From: Ralstonia sp. NFACC01
GTDB taxonomy: Bacteria; Pseudomonadota; Gammaproteobacteria; Burkholderiales; Burkholderiaceae
NCBI RefSeq assembly: GCF_900115545.1
Contig: NZ_FOWV01000009.1
Location: 124,001 to 188,000 of the forward strand
Length of the DNA stretch: 64,000 bases
Direction of reading: 5' to 3'
In this document: one piece after another, positions 63,638 through 64,000 of the stretch
Layout: every line of letters begins with the position of its first letter
Numbering within the stretch: the first letter of the stretch is position 1
Translations under genes and position numbers: made by a program
Notes under the pieces: model-generated
Seen by the model: only the letters and a program-made list of their open reading frames with translations
What the model was told of the DNA's origin: nothing
Database searches by the model: none

Positions 63638-64000
63638 ATGGCTGCACGCCCAAGAATCCGCAAGCGCGCCAACTGGCCAGCGAACCTGCACGAGCCACGC
63701 GAGGGCTATTACACGTTCCGCGATCCGCGCAACGGCAAACTGCACGTTCTAGGTCGCATACCCTTGGCGCAGGCCATCTTTGAAGCGCACGAGGCCAACG
63801 CTGCCATTGCAGCCGCGCCGTTCCCTCGTTGAGCAGATTTCTGCGCCCGTAGAAACAGTAGCGGACCTGCTCGACAAGATGCCCTACGACGGCATCTCAC
63901 AAAGCACGCGCAAGACGTGGCTGACGCTTGATAAAACAATCCGCGCTGCGATCGGCGACGTGCCTTGCCACGAGCTAACGACCAAGCAGTGTGCCGCCGT
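63638..64000 (+). pseudogene. Phage-type tyrosine integrase, frameshifted and cut by the window edge
   Basis: The first frame from ATG 63638 (AARPRIRKRANWPANLHEPR, then GYYTFRDPRNGKLHVLGRI) is an arm-binding N-terminal integrase domain. It stops at 63832, but the next frame reads on from about 63813 as RRSLVEQISAPVETVADLLDK, STRKTWLTLDKTIRAAI and ELTTKQCAA to the end, the core-binding domain. A frame change near 63810-63820 joins them. The catalytic domain lies outside. It marks a phage or island edge. Confidence 0.75.

Overview
The window is GC-rich, densely coded betaproteobacterial DNA. Gene content and protein style point to Burkholderiaceae, most likely Ralstonia (inference from recognised families; no database search was possible). 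There are no rRNA or tRNA genes and no CRISPR array that I can see.

Layout. (1) 1-9.9 kb: a minus-strand operon for oxidative sugar-acid catabolism (kdgD, ketoglutarate semialdehyde dehydrogenase, MFS transporter, gudD, garD, uronate dehydrogenase cut by the window edge), preceded by a Tat-exported SMP-30-type lactonase and a divergent LysR regulator. Together they turn galacturonate/glucuronate, galactarate and glucarate into 2-oxoglutarate. (2) 10-21 kb: an organosulfur cluster. A minus-strand set (LLM monooxygenase, class II aldolase, ABC binding protein, permease, ATPase, membrane cytochrome c, second binding protein) lies divergent from a plus-strand set (acyl-CoA-dehydrogenase-like flavoprotein, thiol dioxygenase, four-domain rhodanese). 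(3) 21.1-21.4 kb: a degenerate 21-bp tandem array built on GTTC-N-GAAC palindromes. (4) 21.5-28.3 kb: EamA transporter; an mqsR/mqsA toxin-antitoxin pair whose toxin has lost its N-terminal half; an overlapping TonB-receptor/yfiR/GGDEF-EAL operon; an orphan atpC. (5) 28.6-37.4 kb: a 2-aminoethylphosphonate locus (ABC transporter, phnX, FAD oxidoreductase, HAD phosphatase) bracketed by two related LysR regulators. (6) 37.7-44.2 kb: zinc-metalloprotease lipoprotein, acnB, LysR and SDR.

(7) 44.2-64 kb is an accessory, rearranged region. It has long non-coding stretches, two intact and one decayed copy of an EthD-family gene, each divergent from a fragment of the same small unknown gene, a frameshifted VOC gene, a beheaded TetR, an IS30-family element with two frameshifts, and a frameshifted phage-type integrase at the right edge. 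Set into it are regulator/enzyme cassettes: LysR with dehydrogenase and secreted metallo-beta-lactamase-fold protein; TetR with a small divergent gene and a perfect 14-bp operator; HxlR with a second secreted MBL protein, hydrolases, tautomerase, flavin reductase and enoyl-CoA hydratase; and an Fnr-like regulator that has lost its cluster cysteines, near a BON-domain gene that carries a perfect FNR box.

The best candidates for something undescribed are the 21-bp palindrome array, the internally deleted MqsR, the cytochrome c embedded in a sulfonate-type ABC operon, the repeated EthD/unknown-gene module, and the cysteine-less Fnr with a cold-shock-like N-terminus.
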